A stretch of 64,000 bases of DNA, from positions 311,133,118 to 311,197,117 of the forward strand of contig NC_081408.1 in NCBI RefSeq assembly GCF_030272615.1. The letters run 5' to 3'. The DNA comes from Cryptomeria japonica. Taxonomy: Eukaryota; Streptophyta; Pinopsida; Cupressales; Cupressaceae. The position numbers were made by a program, and so were the translations under genes. The first letter of the stretch is position 1; each line of letters begins with the position of its first letter. The notes under the pieces were generated by a model. The model searched no databases. It had not been told where the DNA came from and saw only the letters and a list, made by a program, of their open reading frames with translations. Of this stretch, positions 22,681 to 35,185 are shown one piece after another.

Positions 22681-25269
22681 ATTTCCCTTCATTTTAACTT
22701 CTAATAGATAACTATAGGAAAGAGGTAAATTTAAATTTGTCTACTTTAGCTTTCTACATTTTTTTTAAATAGGAAAATGACAGTAATAAATACAATTAAA
22801 GTAGCATTTAAATAGTACAGAAAAACACTTAAAATATTATCATTTCACTTTCTGCATTTCCTTTTTTTTAATATAAATTACAGAGATAAATAGATGACAG
22901 ATTTCAATAGAAGACATATTTAAATAAAAGACAAATTTCAGATAAATGAAAAAATTTAGTTAAAAGACAACAGCATAATACATTTCTTTTCCTTTGCAAT
23001 TTATACAAAACAGAGTTAACCAAATCCACTCCTTTTTTATTCATTTTAAATTATCCATACATCAATAAAATACATCTTAAGGCTCAATCAATAATGTAGA
23101 TTTCTAAATCATTTTACAATATATTTATAGTAGAAAAACTCTTTCCTTTACCATCCTTTCTTTACAACAAATACAAAAATTACATTCTTTTTTTTTCCTT
23201 TATGAAATTAAAATAAAATTAGCAACTCCTAGCTTTCCTTTTTCCTTCTTTTCCAAGCAACCTGCATACAAAATCTTTAGGTTGTGACCATGGAGTGCTC
23301 ACCTCCCAGCCTAGGCTTACTAGAAGCCACCCCCGAGCTTTGAGAATCGATTCCTGGATGAGTTACACTCAAGCAAACACAAAAAAGGAAGGGGAAAAAC
23401 TCAAGCAAACACATTCCCATCCCAAGGCTGAACTTTATCACATAGTGTGATATTTACATGGGTGGAAGTGGACCAAGTACCTTGAGGAGAACTGCAAGAT
23501 AGTAGATCACAACCAACTCATGGCAACCAAGAACACAACAAAAATCTATCTTAACCCAACATCCTTATGACCCCCAAGGCATACATGCCATACGTTATCC
23601 CCTTATGCCCCCCAAATGCATAAACAAAACTATGCAGCAAGGGTCGCATAAACAAACCCTTGAGATCACTCTCATATTGAGAGCCTCTCACTCTAAGGCT
23701 ATCAAACCCCTTCCACCCCCAAGACCATTCTACCCTCCCAAGGGTAAGAAGGCCTTGGATACTCCCAAAACATAAGAAAATGCATAAAAAGAAATAAGAG
23801 AAAGATCACATATACTTTCACAAAGGAAATACAAAGAAAGCAGCATTTACATTCAAGCAATCCTACAACCAGATTTCCAACATACAAGTAAGAAAATGCA
23901 CCAACCTTGAATCTGCCAAGGGTTTTCTAGGGATAGCTTGGAGAAGAGCACCCCAATTTCATAAATCTTTTTCAGCAACACTTAGCCAAAATTCTATTGT
24001 AAAACTTGTTTTTTTTCAAAATTGCAAGATCTCCAAAGATGGAGAGTGGTGATTAACTCACTAAGTCTCAATCTCTTGCCTAAGAAGGCTTCTCCCACTC
24101 TTTCCAACCTCTTGGATAGAGTGAGAGGCTCCCATTCATTGGTCTTCCCTAGGTCTTATACACTCCCTAACCAAGGTACCTCAAGAAGAGGCATGTAACG
24201 GGAAGAGGAATGACACATACCAAGAAGGTTATCTACCCAAGGATGGCACTCCTAAAGATAAAATTTGGCCATCTAGGAGAACCCACTTTTTGGGGATGTA
24301 AAACAAGTCCTAGGGGAAAGACACATGGCCAAATTTGGCCTTCAGCCACAGGTACCCCATAGGGCCCTCTAAAAATGCTCCAAAATTGACTCTAGGAGTT
24401 GGTTTAACCCTTGGAAAGTCCACTTAAAGTTAACCTACGGGTCAACTCTGAGTTGACCCTCCTTATGGCTCACTATCCTAGATTTCTTGGAACCTTCAAG
24501 GATAATTTGTAAATATATCAATTAAACAAAAAATAAATCTCTCAAAAAGGTGACATGACAATTGCCAACACAACATACAACATATGTGTCAAGTGACACT
24601 ATAAAAATAATTCCACATCACAAATACACACATGGCAATTGTCTCTTGAATGATTTAAACAATTTAATAAATACAATTTACACACATGCAAACATTTACA
24701 TTTACGAATAAAATATGATACATATGGGGTGTTGTCTCTCCAAATAGACAACCCCTGGTTTTACAAACGTACATAGGCCTAGGCTTGATTCTCCATAATG
24801 TTTCCATGGTCACATGGATAATTTTCCTATGCATCTCAATTACACATTAGTACATCCCAATAGCCTCATATAATATTAAACATATAAATAAGAATACAAA
24901 TCAATCACTCTGCATACAATTGACATCATACCAATCAATTTACCATATAACAAAGCAAATCCACATAAGCAATTATCATAATCCTCATAAATTTAATCCA
25001 TTCATAAGATATGCATCATATTTCTAGCATCATAATAAAGTCTTGCAAATCAAATAATGACATACGCAATCTCAATACTATCCTATTCGAGAATCATATA
25101 AAATTCTATATCCACAATGCATAGAAATGAAACATCAATATATCAATGTTATCCAATTCCTGGGATCATATAAAGTTCTATATCCATAATGCATAAAAAT
25201 AAAGCATCCATAATAGTCCCAACATAAAAATCACTGAAATGCTAGGATGGGTCAAGGTAGGGCCTCACA
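22681..25269 (-). repeat. G 5' LTR, 5' part (right of the T insertion)
   Basis: This is 2.6 kb of non-coding, AT-rich sequence. On the minus strand it starts TGTGAGGCCCTACC at 25269, a typical plant gypsy LTR start, and it continues across T into 8106-9976. A partial tandem duplication built on ATCATATAAARTTCTATATCC lies at about 25090-25200. I see no gene. Assigning it to G rests on the terminal TG, on the break in C's LTR at exactly 25269/25270, and on the T target duplication. Confidence 0.55.
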
Positions 25270-25774
25270 CTTAGTCTCTTCACCACAAACAGTCCTTTAC
25301 TGGTCTAGTCATCATTTTTAATCTGCATCAGGTATGCCAATCATGCCAACATTCTCCCCCTTTGGCATTGATGGTAACACCAACATAAACATCAACTAAA
25401 ATCATGCAGCTTGGTTCTGAAATGTCTTTGTTGGACTTCACTCTTCTATTGGTTCTGCTCTTCTCTTCTTCATTTCTTCTCTCCCTTTCTGTTACACATC
25501 TTCTCCTCCTTAGGCTAATATATTTCTTTTCCCCCTTTGAGAACAATGCGAAAGGTTCATATGCATCGTCAATCATCAAATCTGTTGTTGTCTTCAATGC
25601 GAAAGGTAGATATGCATCGTCGATCATCAAATCTATTGTTGTCTGCAACATCTCTGCAAATCTCATCTAAGTTACTCCCCCTATGGAGTAGCCACCATTT
25701 CATCAATCCAGAGTGAAAAATATTCATTAAGCCCACTAGATTGATGCATATCCTGCATCTTAGTTCTTCTTATA
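25270..25774 (-). other. C 3' LTR remnant, polypurine tract and 3' untranslated region
   Basis: Bases 25270-25351 match the right end of the 5' LTR (31392-31473), and on the minus strand start TGTTGGCATGATTGG. The polypurine tract AAAGGGGGAGAA (minus strand) is at 25352-25363. A second PPT-like motif, CCCCCTTTGAGAACAATGCG on the plus strand, is at 25531-25550. Bases 25540-25640 hold two direct repeats of about 60 bp around AATGCGAAAGGTnnATATGCATCGTC. There is no gene. Confidence 0.85.
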
Positions 25775-27570
25775 TAGGGGTCTGACCTCTAATTTACCTC
25801 TGAGGTACTCAAAGGTAGTCTTCGGCAATCATTTTGTGAAAATGTCTACTAGTTGCTCTTTGCTTGTCACATACTCCATTCTAACTTGTTTTTCCTGTAC
25901 TCTCTCCCTCAAAAAGTGATATTTCAATTCTATGTGCTTTGTCCTTGCATGTAACATAGGGTTTTTTTTTTAAATATTAATAGCACTTGTATTGTCACAA
26001 TAAATAGTTACTGGTTTAGACATATCAAGTTTAAAACCTTCCAACACATGTCTCATCTAGATTGCATGTGCTCGAAATTCATAGATGTTGCAACATACTC
26101 TGCCTCTATTGTTGACTGTGAAATACAAGTTTGCTTCTTACTTGTCCAAGCAACCAATCTACCTTCAAGAAGAAAATATCCATCGGTAGTGCTTTTTTGG
26201 TCATCAACATTGCCTTCCCAATCTCCATCAGTAAACATTTCTAAAGAAAAATCATTTTAATAAGGATATCATAAACCATAATCTATTGTTCCTTTCAAGT
26301 ACCAAAATATCCTTTTCACTACTACCAAGTGAGTCTCCTTGGGATCCTTCTGAAATCTAACAACCAAACCAACATCATGTGCAATATTAGGCCTACTATG
26401 AACAACATAATGCAACTTATCAATCATGGACCTACATTATTTTTCATCAACAGAGGGTGAATCATCCTGTTTAGACAATTTATAACCTATCACCATTGGA
26501 GTACCAATCAGTTTACAATCCTCCATGCCAAATATTTTCAAAACTTCCTTTACATACTTACTTTGGCTAGATAAATATTCCACCATCCAATTGTTGGACC
26601 TGCAACCCAATAAAAACCTTAATCTCACCAATAAGAGACATCTCAAATTCTTTCTTCATCTCCTCAGCAAAATACATACATAAATCATCATCACCTCCAA
26701 AAATTATATCATCTACAAATACTTCATCTATCAACACTCTGTCTGCATCAGTCTTATAGATATATATTACTATCCTCACTGGTACGCTGGAATCCTATCT
26801 TGATTAGGTGTGCATGCAATCTTTGAAACCATGCTCTCAGTGCCTGCTTCAATCCATACAATGCCTTATGTAACTTTCAAAACATATCTTTATCCTCAGA
26901 CAAAGCAAATCCATCTGCTTGTTCTATGTACACTTCTTCCTCAAGGATGCCATTAAGAAAAACATATTTAACATCCATCTGGTAGAACTTAAAGCCTTTA
27001 AATGCAACATAAGCAAGTAGCATTCTTATTCCTTCCAATATTTCCACGGGTGCAAAGGTTTCTCCATAATCTTCTCCTTCTTGTGCATAGCCTTTGCATA
27101 CCAACCTTTCTTTATTCCTCACAACCTTTCCTTCTTCATTCAACTTGTTTCTACAGACCCATTTAGTGCCAATCACATTCTTGTATTCCAGTCTTAGAAC
27201 AAGTATCCATGTATTATTCTTCTCTATTTGATCTAATTCCTCATTCATAACATTAATCAAATCATCATCCTTCAATGTCTCTCTTACTATTTTAGGCTCC
27301 ATAGTAGAAATCAGATAGGAGTTTTCTCCAATTTTCCTTCTTGTTTGTACACTAGCATTTTTATCTCCTATTATTTGTTCTTCTGAATGATTTAGTTTGA
27401 CATATTTTGGTATTACTAGTTCTGGTGTTGTGCCTTCTACTTGATGTTCTTCATCTTCTTCATCACTTTCTTCATTTACTGGTTGAGCACCTATTTTTGC
27501 ATTTTCCTGCTCATCATTCTTTTGCACTTCTGGTTTAATAAACACAAGTTTGTCTTCATCTTTCTCAGGT
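25775..27570 (-). pseudogene. C reverse transcriptase and RNase H
   Basis: The minus strand carries the copia RT series: [40 protein letters not shown], then the active site EVFVDDIIFGG (about 26700-26730), and DCKLIGTPM. RNase H follows with MFTDGDWEGNVDDQKSTT (26238 downwards) and STIEAEYVA, and the stretch ends near 25775. Several frameshifts and stops split it (frames end at 26877, 26567 and 26437). The FVDD catalytic pair is intact, but the chain is not. Confidence 0.9.
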
Positions 27571-28570
27571 TTAGATCTGTTGGTCTTATCGTATTTCTCA
27601 GAGAGTTCATATACCTTCACATTTACACTCTCAATGATCCTTTTTGTTCTCTTGTTATAACATTTGAAGGCCTTACTCTTTCTAGAGTAACGAAGAAAAA
27701 TACCTTCATCACACTTTGCATCAAACTTTCCAGTGAAATCATCACGTTTAGTGAAACATTTACTCCCAAATTTTTTAAAGTAACTTACATTAGGAGTCTT
27801 GCCATGCCATAATTCATAGGGTGTTTTGTTGTTACCTCTCTTGACAAGTACCCGGTTCAAAGTGTAAACAATAGTGCTAACTGCTCCTCTCCAAAACATT
27901 TTTGGTACTTCACCTTGAATCAACATGGTTCTAGCAGCTTCAAAAATTGTTATATTCATTCTCTTTTCTATCACATTCTATTGTGGAGTTCTAGGAGTTA
28001 CACCTACCTCTTGATTCCCTGTTCATCACAAAACTTCACGAACTCATCAGAAGTAAATTCTCCTCCCCGCTTAGATCTCAAACATTTCAAATTCTTCCTA
28101 TTTTCTTTCTCAACTAAAGTTTTGAATGCTTTGAATTTACCAAATGGCTCAGAATTTTCTCTTAGAAAAGTTACCCACGTCATCTTGGAAAAATCATCAG
28201 TGAAAATCATGAAATATCTATCACCAAAATAGATCTTAGTCCTCATAGGACCACAAAGATCAGTATGAACCAAATCTAGAATATTTTATGAAGAGAAAGA
28301 CTTACTCTTAAAAGATACATAAATCATCTTACCCATCTGACAATCCTTACATAACACATTATCTAGTTTAACAAGCAAGGGCAAACCTCTCACAATACTT
28401 GATTTACTAACCTTTATCAAATTGTCAATATTGACATGACAAAACCTCTTGTGCCATAACAAATTGTCTTCAATGTTTTCCACCAAACAACTATTCACAT
28501 GAGTATTCAGATGAAATAGATTACCTCTTGTCTACTTTCTAGTAGCAATCAATTATCCATTACTTCCAAG
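27571..28570 (-). pseudogene. C integrase
   Basis: The pre-integrase finger is seen as LLWHKRFCHVNIDN and CKDCQMGK (28286-28498). The catalytic core begins MVHTDLCGPMRT (28273). The second catalytic residue, normally Asp in RSDxGGEF, is Lys here (LRSKRGGEF), and the third motif is IEKRMN near 27970. The frame is broken between these blocks. Integrase would insert the cDNA into the chromosome; this copy is dead. Confidence 0.88.
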
Positions 28571-28640
28571 AATTCTGCACATTCCACTTTTAAGTTCTAG
28601 AAGATATCCCTTATCATTTAATTGACCAACACTCAAAAGG

Positions 28641-29888
28641 TTATGTTTTAATCCCATCAACCCAAAAGACATCATCTGCATTACTTTTTCCATTTAATGA
28701 AATAGTTCCTTTACCTTTAACCATGAAGGGTGAGTTGTTACCAAACCTTACCACACTGCCATCAAATGCTTCAAGGGATAAGAACTTGTTTCTATCACCG
28801 GTCATGTGGTGTGAGTAACCACTATCTATTACCCATTCATCATTGCTATAAATGTGAGATACCAAGGCCTTTTCATCATTCAGATCTTCCTTCACAACAA
28901 CAAACACTATCTCCTCAATGTCATATTCTTCTAATTCTTCATCTGTCACACCTTCATCCACTGCAACATAGCAAAGTTTATGTTCTTTTCCTTTAAATTT
29001 CCTGAACTTTTCCTTTCTATCACCGTTAGGATAATTTGCAGCAATGTGTCCAATATTATTGCAGGAAAAACACTTCAAGGGTAATTTACCTTTATACTTA
29101 TTGGTGCCTCTAGGAAATATTTTAGCCAATAGTGCCTCAAGTTCCATCAGATGGTCTTCTTTATCATCCTTACCTCTGCTACTGCCATGACTAGACCCGC
29201 ATTCATGATTATGACAAATATCCTTTCCTTTCTTCACAAATGTACTGGTTACAGAAGCTTTAAAAGCAGATTCAAATGGTTTTGAAACACTATTATCAAA
29301 TTTGTTTAACTCAAACGCAGTCAACTTTCCAATAAGAGAATCAATAGTGAATTTATCTTTAGAAATAGATCTTAGTTCTTGAATTGTAGAAACTCTCATA
29401 GCATATTGTGGTAGGAGATTTCTAAGTATTTTAATAACAACAGTATCATCATCCAACTTACCTCCAGCACTCTTAATACCACCTACAACTTCTTTAATTC
29501 TTTGGCCATACTATGCAATGTTCTCACCATCAACCATTTTCATGTCATCAAATTTACTTCGTAAACTTTCTTCTCTTTCTACTTGTAAATGTTCATCTCC
29601 TCCATAAATCAATTCTAATTTCTCCCATACCTCAAATGAAGTTTCTAATCCATGAACATCTATAGACTCAGAATCAGATAAAGTACTTACAATTGCTTCC
29701 AAGGCTTGAATGTTTTCTTCTTGTTCTTTAAGATCATCTTCTGTCAAGGGGTTGGTAGTAAGAGCAACATACTTGTTTATCACATGATTCCAATACTGAG
29801 CACCCAATCCTTTAATGTATATCTTCATTCTATCTTTCCATATCTAATATTTGTCCTTACTAAACTTGGGACCCTCATTCTTGATCAT
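28641..29888 (-). pseudogene. C gag and protease
   Basis: The start is a Met at 29888, 70 bases after the primer site, with an early in-frame TAG. A copia gag (UBN2-like) region follows with NPLTEDDLKEQEENIQALEA and SFEVWEKLELIYGG. The zinc knuckle CFSCNNIGHIAANYP has lost its last Cys (now Tyr). The protease loop is WVIDSGYSHHMT, where the usual Cys is Tyr but D-S-G is kept. A stop near 29511 and a shift at 29456 break the chain. Confidence 0.88.
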
Positions 29889-29942
29889 CTTTATTTAGGA
29901 TCTTTCCCTCAAGCTATTAAGCTTTCTGCACATAGAGGACCA

Positions 29943-29957
29943 ATGCTCTGATACCAA
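29943..29957 (-). other. C primer-binding site (initiator tRNA-Met)
   Basis: The minus strand reads TTGGTATCAGAGCATT right after the LTR end ATTAACA. This is an exact initiator-Met-type primer site and fixes the 5' LTR edge at 29959. Confidence 0.9.
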
Positions 29958-29958
29958 T

Positions 29959-31473
29959 TGTTAATCTTATAGGATCTGGTTAATACTGAGAGGAGGGTGA
30001 ATCATTATTAACAACAAAAATCAAACTTAAAACTTGAACTTCAAAACTTGACCAAAATCAATCATAAACCAATAATAAACTCTTTACCATTACTGATAAT
30101 CACTAATAACCAACTGTTAAACCGGTTTATCAAAACTGCTCATTAAGTGTTCATCAACATGCATAAATTGAAAGTAAAATATAACAACACATAAAAACAT
30201 TCACCATATGAACACCATATTTTTCATGTGGAAACCCAAATAGGGAAAAACCATGGTGGGAATTGGTACCCACAAAAATTGTGCACTCTTTCGGAATTCA
30301 CCTTGTTAGGAGCCTAGCCTGGTTAGAAGCTTACAAAGATGCCATGTTAGGAGCAGACCCTGTTAGGAGTCACTTGGTTAAGGGATTTAGATGTTCAGCC
30401 CTGTTAGTAGCTTTGACCTGTTAGGATCAACCTCATAAGAGGATTTAACACTCAGATGTTGAGCTACTCAGTTAAGGGATTTACAATGTCAAGCCTGTTA
30501 GGACCTACCCAGTTAAGGGATTTTGTTGTTGTAACTGTTAGGATAACAACAGTGAATGATCTAGGTATAGCACTTAACTGCTTGCTTGATCAAATCCAAT
30601 TCTTGCTCCAAATCTACTACACTCTGGTAGATCTCATACTCTAGTTCGGCTTCACACTCTTCTCAAAACCACTGACACAACAAACATCAACTGTACCGAC
30701 ATAAATAGCCTTTACAACTTAGCCAGTTACAAAACCCTAAGACTTACAACATAGATCATCAAAGATCTTTTACAACTTATTATAAATCATCATTGATTAT
30801 TGTATGGATCATTACAATCAATTACAAATCAATTACAACTGTTGAATGATCATCGCATCTTGATCTGATACAAAGTCAAACCCTTAGAACACTCTTCTAA
30901 GAGCTTTGTTGTTTACCAAGAAATTCTCTCTCCAAATGTGCCAAAACATCATTCAAACACTTCACATGGTTTCAACCACATCATAACCAACATTTGAACT
31001 TAATGTAGATCACGACCAAACCAAAAATCATTACTAGTTAAGAGAATTCTTTACTGGTCCTTAAACCCTTCTTAAACCCTAGCAAAAATACAACAAAAAT
31101 CATGTTTATGATTTTTGATAACCAAAACATGATGTGGTTATGGTCAAATACATATTATAATGATACAAACTCACATTTCAAACTACAACACTTCAATCAT
31201 CACCAATCGCCAGATTTAATCAAAACATTTCCTCCTTTACCGGTTAAGGTCCTAATTCCCAGTTCATTATCTTCAATACTGGTAAGATATTTTTGGTAGA
31301 CCAAAAAGACTTAGATGACAAAATACAACATAGTAAACATCAGTTGCCATCAATGACAAATAACTGATAAAATTCATCCAATCATGCATTCTCAATCTCT
31401 TCATCACAAATAGTCCTTTACCGATTCAATCATCATTCTTCATCTGCATCAATTATGCCAATCATGCTAGCCA
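29959..31473 (-). repeat. 5' LTR of C
   Basis: The LTR is about 1515 bp. On the minus strand the end ATAAGATTAACA abuts the primer site, and the start is degraded (TGGCTAGCATGATTGG against TGTTGGCATGATTGG in the 3' copy). A tract of repeated TGTTAGGAnnnACC-like units lies at 30300-30550. It is non-coding. Confidence 0.85.
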
Positions 31474-34130
31474 AAATTGTATTTGGGTTGACGAATAAAT
31501 CAAATACAATGGAATAAGATATATTGATAAAAGACTGAAAATGAACCCCAAAAAATCCTGTGTACTTCAATGTTCAAAAAGTAGTGAAATTAAAAGAATG
31601 TATACCGATTTTAATGATTGGTAGAATATCAATTGCACACCGATTTTAAAAAAAGAAACATGTACAAATAAAGCATGCCGATATGAATCATTGGTTAGCC
31701 AAAAAGAGAGGAACCAATTATACTAATCGATAGCATCTTAGGAAATCTGATACTATCTATCAAATGAAAACAGAGGAGTATGACATAGGGGAAGATAAGA
31801 ATTCTTATTGTTATTAATGGTTACAAAAAAAATGAATATCGATAACAAAAGGAACGGTATTGCCTAGGGAATACATGTCGAGTTAACCAAAGAATTAACT
31901 GATAACATAGAAGGAAATAAACCCAAAATTATAGTTGGTTAATATGCTAAAGACTATAGCAATAAGATAAAGATTGCAAGCCAATTATAATAATCGTCTC
32001 ATAAAGTGACAAAAAGCAAAAGAAAATTTGAAAGGAGTGAAGCATTTTTTTGCAGGGAAGAAAATATGTACATTGATTTTATTAATTGGTTAACCAATGC
32101 AAACATATCGATTTTTATTAATTGGCCACAAATAAAAAAACCTACCGCTTTGATATCAGATAGTTAATAAGTGAAATCAAACCAATAGTAATCAGTTAAT
32201 AGTAGGAACAAATTGATTATAGTAATTGATTAGCAAAGAGCGAATGTGGTCGAACAGAGTTAAGAAACTAGGAGACCAACATTGAAAGGGATTACATGTC
32301 GATTTCAATAATCGATTAACAAAAGAAAACATGCCAATTGTATTGATCATTTATTACAGATTATCATTTGGTTAATACCATGTAGAAATCGGTTAACACA
32401 GAACATTAATCAATTAAAGCAGTATATCAAATGATTTTTAAAGGAAGTATACTATATAAAGCAATCGATGAATAACATAAAGTAAATCCATTATATCAAT
32501 GATTCATATAGAGAACTAGGGGTAAATAAAGTAGCATGCGAAAAAGAACAAAGGCTTTATATGGGAAGATCTAGAACCCGACAATTATCATATACAACAT
32601 TATTAAACCAATGCAAATTCAACCTAGATGCGGCAAAGAAATTGAGGAAAAACAAATACATAGAGGAGGAAAGGAAAGCTCAAACATATAATATTATTTT
32701 AAATATTAAATAATTTAATCTACCAAAGATAAGCTAATTCAAAGGATAGCTTCCAACCTGGAGTCCTACGCCCGATAGAGGCAGTTTCCAATGTTACAGA
32801 GGAATCCTTGATTATTTCCCATACACCTGATTCAAGAGCTCAAAATTTCTCAGAAAATTTCTTCCCAAGCATGAATTTCCCCCTTCAAATCCTTTCAATC
32901 TAAACCAATTCAAATCTAGAAACCCAAAATTCCCCAGTTCGATTCTAAAACCCACACCCAAAGTTCTGAAAAAAATTCACCATGCAAATTCAAAACCCCC
33001 ACCAAGATTTTTAGAAAATTCTCACATGAGAGAATTCCTCCCTCCTATTTTTTTTTCTGAAAAAGTCGAGATGCCTTTCTGAAAAGGTAATCTCCTCATA
33101 AAAACTAGCATGCAATCTTTTTCCACTATCTCCAAAAATAGCCATTTCATAACTCCCGTCTCCACTACTAAAATTAATTTTATTTTATTTTATTGTTTTA
33201 TTAATTTCCTATGCACACAAAACTATAAATTGAAATATTTAATTTGCAAATTAAACTTATCTGCAATTATTTTTCAAAAATGAATAAAATGATTAAACCT
33301 TTTATTTCATTTAATTAATTTAATTTTAACACTATACAAATTTCAATCTACTATTTATCATTAATAGATTAATTCATTAATTCATTTTATGAATTAATAT
33401 TAATTTTACTCTTAACAACAATATTAAATAAACATTAAATTGCACTCTAGAATAACGAACTATGTACTAACAAAAAACACAAAGGACTAACATGACAAAT
33501 AACTAACATGACTGGACAACAAAATACAAGGATACCTGACTAGCATCTCGTTCCCGTAGTAACCAAGGTCATGTCAAGGGTCTAACTGATAACTCATATC
33601 CATTGGGTCATAGAGCATGCTCAGACTTCAAGATTTAGGTGGAGTCGATTCTCAGTACCTACAGCTGCATAAACACACTATGGAGAATATACATATAATC
33701 CATATAACATTATACCTTGAAAAGGTAATGGAAGCGACATAGCTTACTCATAAAGAGTAGTGTGATGCTTTTCCCATTCACTCCAACACATCAAAGCTAA
33801 AAAAAATGTACATCAGATCAAATAAACATCGATAAGCATACTAATAAAATCATAACAAAACTCATATATAATCCATCTTGGTAATCATCTGACTAACTAA
33901 ACATATCTAGCATCATATAAACACATCATATTCATCATCATGTAAATCATCATCCATCGATCCAAAAAGCATAAAACATAAATAACCACATATAAATCCA
34001 TGAGACATAAAGTGTATTATATCTAGAGTCATAATCAAACCAACACCATATAGGATCTATGCCAATAAGAAACTCAAAACCATAGAGTCTGGAAATCCAT
34101 AAAGAGAACGAGCACTAGAAATTGGCCCCA
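31474..34130. repeat. Non-coding block with a short-palindrome array; probable gypsy LTR
   Basis: No gene is seen in this 2.66 kb. Its left third (about 31600-32470) is an array of degenerate units with quasi-palindromic cores of the form CCGATTnTAATAATCGGTTAAC spaced 35-70 bases. Its right end reads TGGGGCCAATTTCTAGTGC on the minus strand, a plausible LTR start, and it abuts the H reading frame at 34131. It may be an LTR of another minus-strand gypsy element that C later entered. That is inference, since the left half would lie outside the window. Confidence 0.4.
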
Positions 34131-34330
34131 AGATGGAGACTTTTCTCCTTGCTTTGAAGGAAGCACAAGATGCCATGGCAACTGATGAACTGGCATATCT
34201 TCAATCAGAAGAGATGGAGATATTTCTTTTCAGTGGGCACATCTCAATTTTGGAGAGTTTAAAGAACGGTTGGGATAGTCACTTGAGCTCATTGAAAACC
34301 ATTTTTGCAGATTTCTTTAAGTTCATGTAA
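34131..34330 (+). pseudogene. H accessory ORF, C-terminal remnant
   Basis: Sixty-five codons from a Met at 34133 to a stop at 34328-34330; upstream sequence appears to be another element, so this is the tail of a longer frame. It is Glu/Leu-rich and helical-looking (MATDELAYLQSEEMEIF, then SLKTIFADFFKFM). I do not recognise it. Its place, just before a double PPT motif and a TGTTGGC LTR, is the same as that of the X frame. Confidence 0.4.
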
Positions 34331-34575
34331 AGTCTGTATGTATATATGCTATTGTATATAGAGTTCTGGTTTGAATTTTGGCATCCGGATCCCTACCTTT
34401 GCCATTGATGTCAAAGGGGAAGTGTAGAAAAGTGAAAAATAGTGTACTCATCTTAGGGAGAGTTCCAAAATTTTGGAATTTTGAGATTTTGAGTTTTGCA
34501 ATGTATATATGTTGGTATTCATTTTGTCATAGTCATTTTTCACTAATTGTTGCCATCAATTCCAAAGGGGGAGAT
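34331..34575 (+). other. H polypurine tract region with two PPT-like motifs
   Basis: The polypurine tract AAAGGGGGAGAT (34564-34575) abuts the LTR. A second motif, CATTGATGTCAAAGGGGAAG (34403-34422), lies about 155 bases upstream, as in X. It is non-coding. Confidence 0.75.
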
Positions 34576-35185
34576 TGTTGGCAAGAGACACTGTACAACT
34601 AGTCAGATATTGTCATTGAAGTCAACTCCAGTCAAGCGATTCTATCTACAGTTCATAATTGTCCTATACCGAAAGTCATTTTGAAGATATGGTTAAGTCT
34701 GGTGAAGTTAGAACAAAGCATCCATCAATGTTCAATATATTGATTGGTATCTCATCCTAGATGATTTTTTGTTTTGTTTTGGAGATATGTGAAGCTTGAT
34801 ATATGTTTAGTGTACCTTATTCCATGATTTTAGCCTCTGGTGATAATTCATGTCCAAGTTAGCAGATCCAGTAATATCATTTTTTATTAGAATAGTGTAG
34901 TATGGCCGACTTGTATGTGTGATTATTGTACAATTTTGGTGGAGCCAATTTGGTGATTTTTTTTGTGTTTGTGAATGATAAGCCAACTTGTGGGAAGTGT
35001 GTGGACAATTCTTTTTGGTCTACACATGCATTGGAGATCAGATTCAGTCGACAACACTTACACATCTCATTATTTGTTAAGCATTCTTAAAGTTGGCATG
35101 TAGAAGACCTAATTTCTTTTTGTGGAAATATAAGAGCAATATATATGATCATTTTGAGTATCGGTGGTTATGCAAGAGCTGTTTA
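34576..35185 (+). repeat. 3' LTR of element H, left part
   Basis: Starts TGTTGGCAAGAGACACTG directly after the polypurine tract. It is split at 35185 by copia element D and resumes at 63767. The target duplication of D, GTTTA, is at 35181-35185. Confidence 0.8.

Larger units (their letters stand above)
4610..25269 (-). mobile_element. Ty3/gypsy element G, interrupted and partial
   Basis: G is a minus-strand gypsy element in the order 5' LTR (right), primer site, gag, protease, RT and RNase H. Its integrase and 3' LTR lie left of the window beyond the X insertion at 4609. Its 5' LTR is split by the 12.7-kb element T. The right end (minus-strand start TGTGAGGCCCTACC) is at 25269, inside the 3' LTR of copia element C, with CTTAG (25270-25274) as the visible half of the target duplication. 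The initiator-Met primer site, single CCHC knuckle and FLDD-type RT fit a plant chromovirus-like lineage. That is inference, because any chromodomain would be outside the window. Confidence 0.8.
25270..31473 (-). mobile_element. Ty1/copia element C (3' LTR truncated by G)
   Basis: C is a minus-strand copia element in the order 5' LTR (29959-31473), initiator-Met primer site, gag-protease, integrase, RT-RNase H and polypurine tract. Only the first 82 bases of its 3' LTR remain next to the polypurine tract, because G was inserted there. The order integrase before RT is the Ty1/copia hallmark. All frames are broken. Confidence 0.92.

Noticed and set aside
29943-29957. tRNA-Met-like sequences at several primer sites
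   Set aside because: They are short complements of a tRNA 3' end next to LTRs, not tRNA genes; no cloverleaf sequence surrounds them.
32700-34130. Possible promoter or gene between the two stacks
   Set aside because: No frame, splice pattern or conserved motif could be supported; the right edge looks like an LTR terminus.
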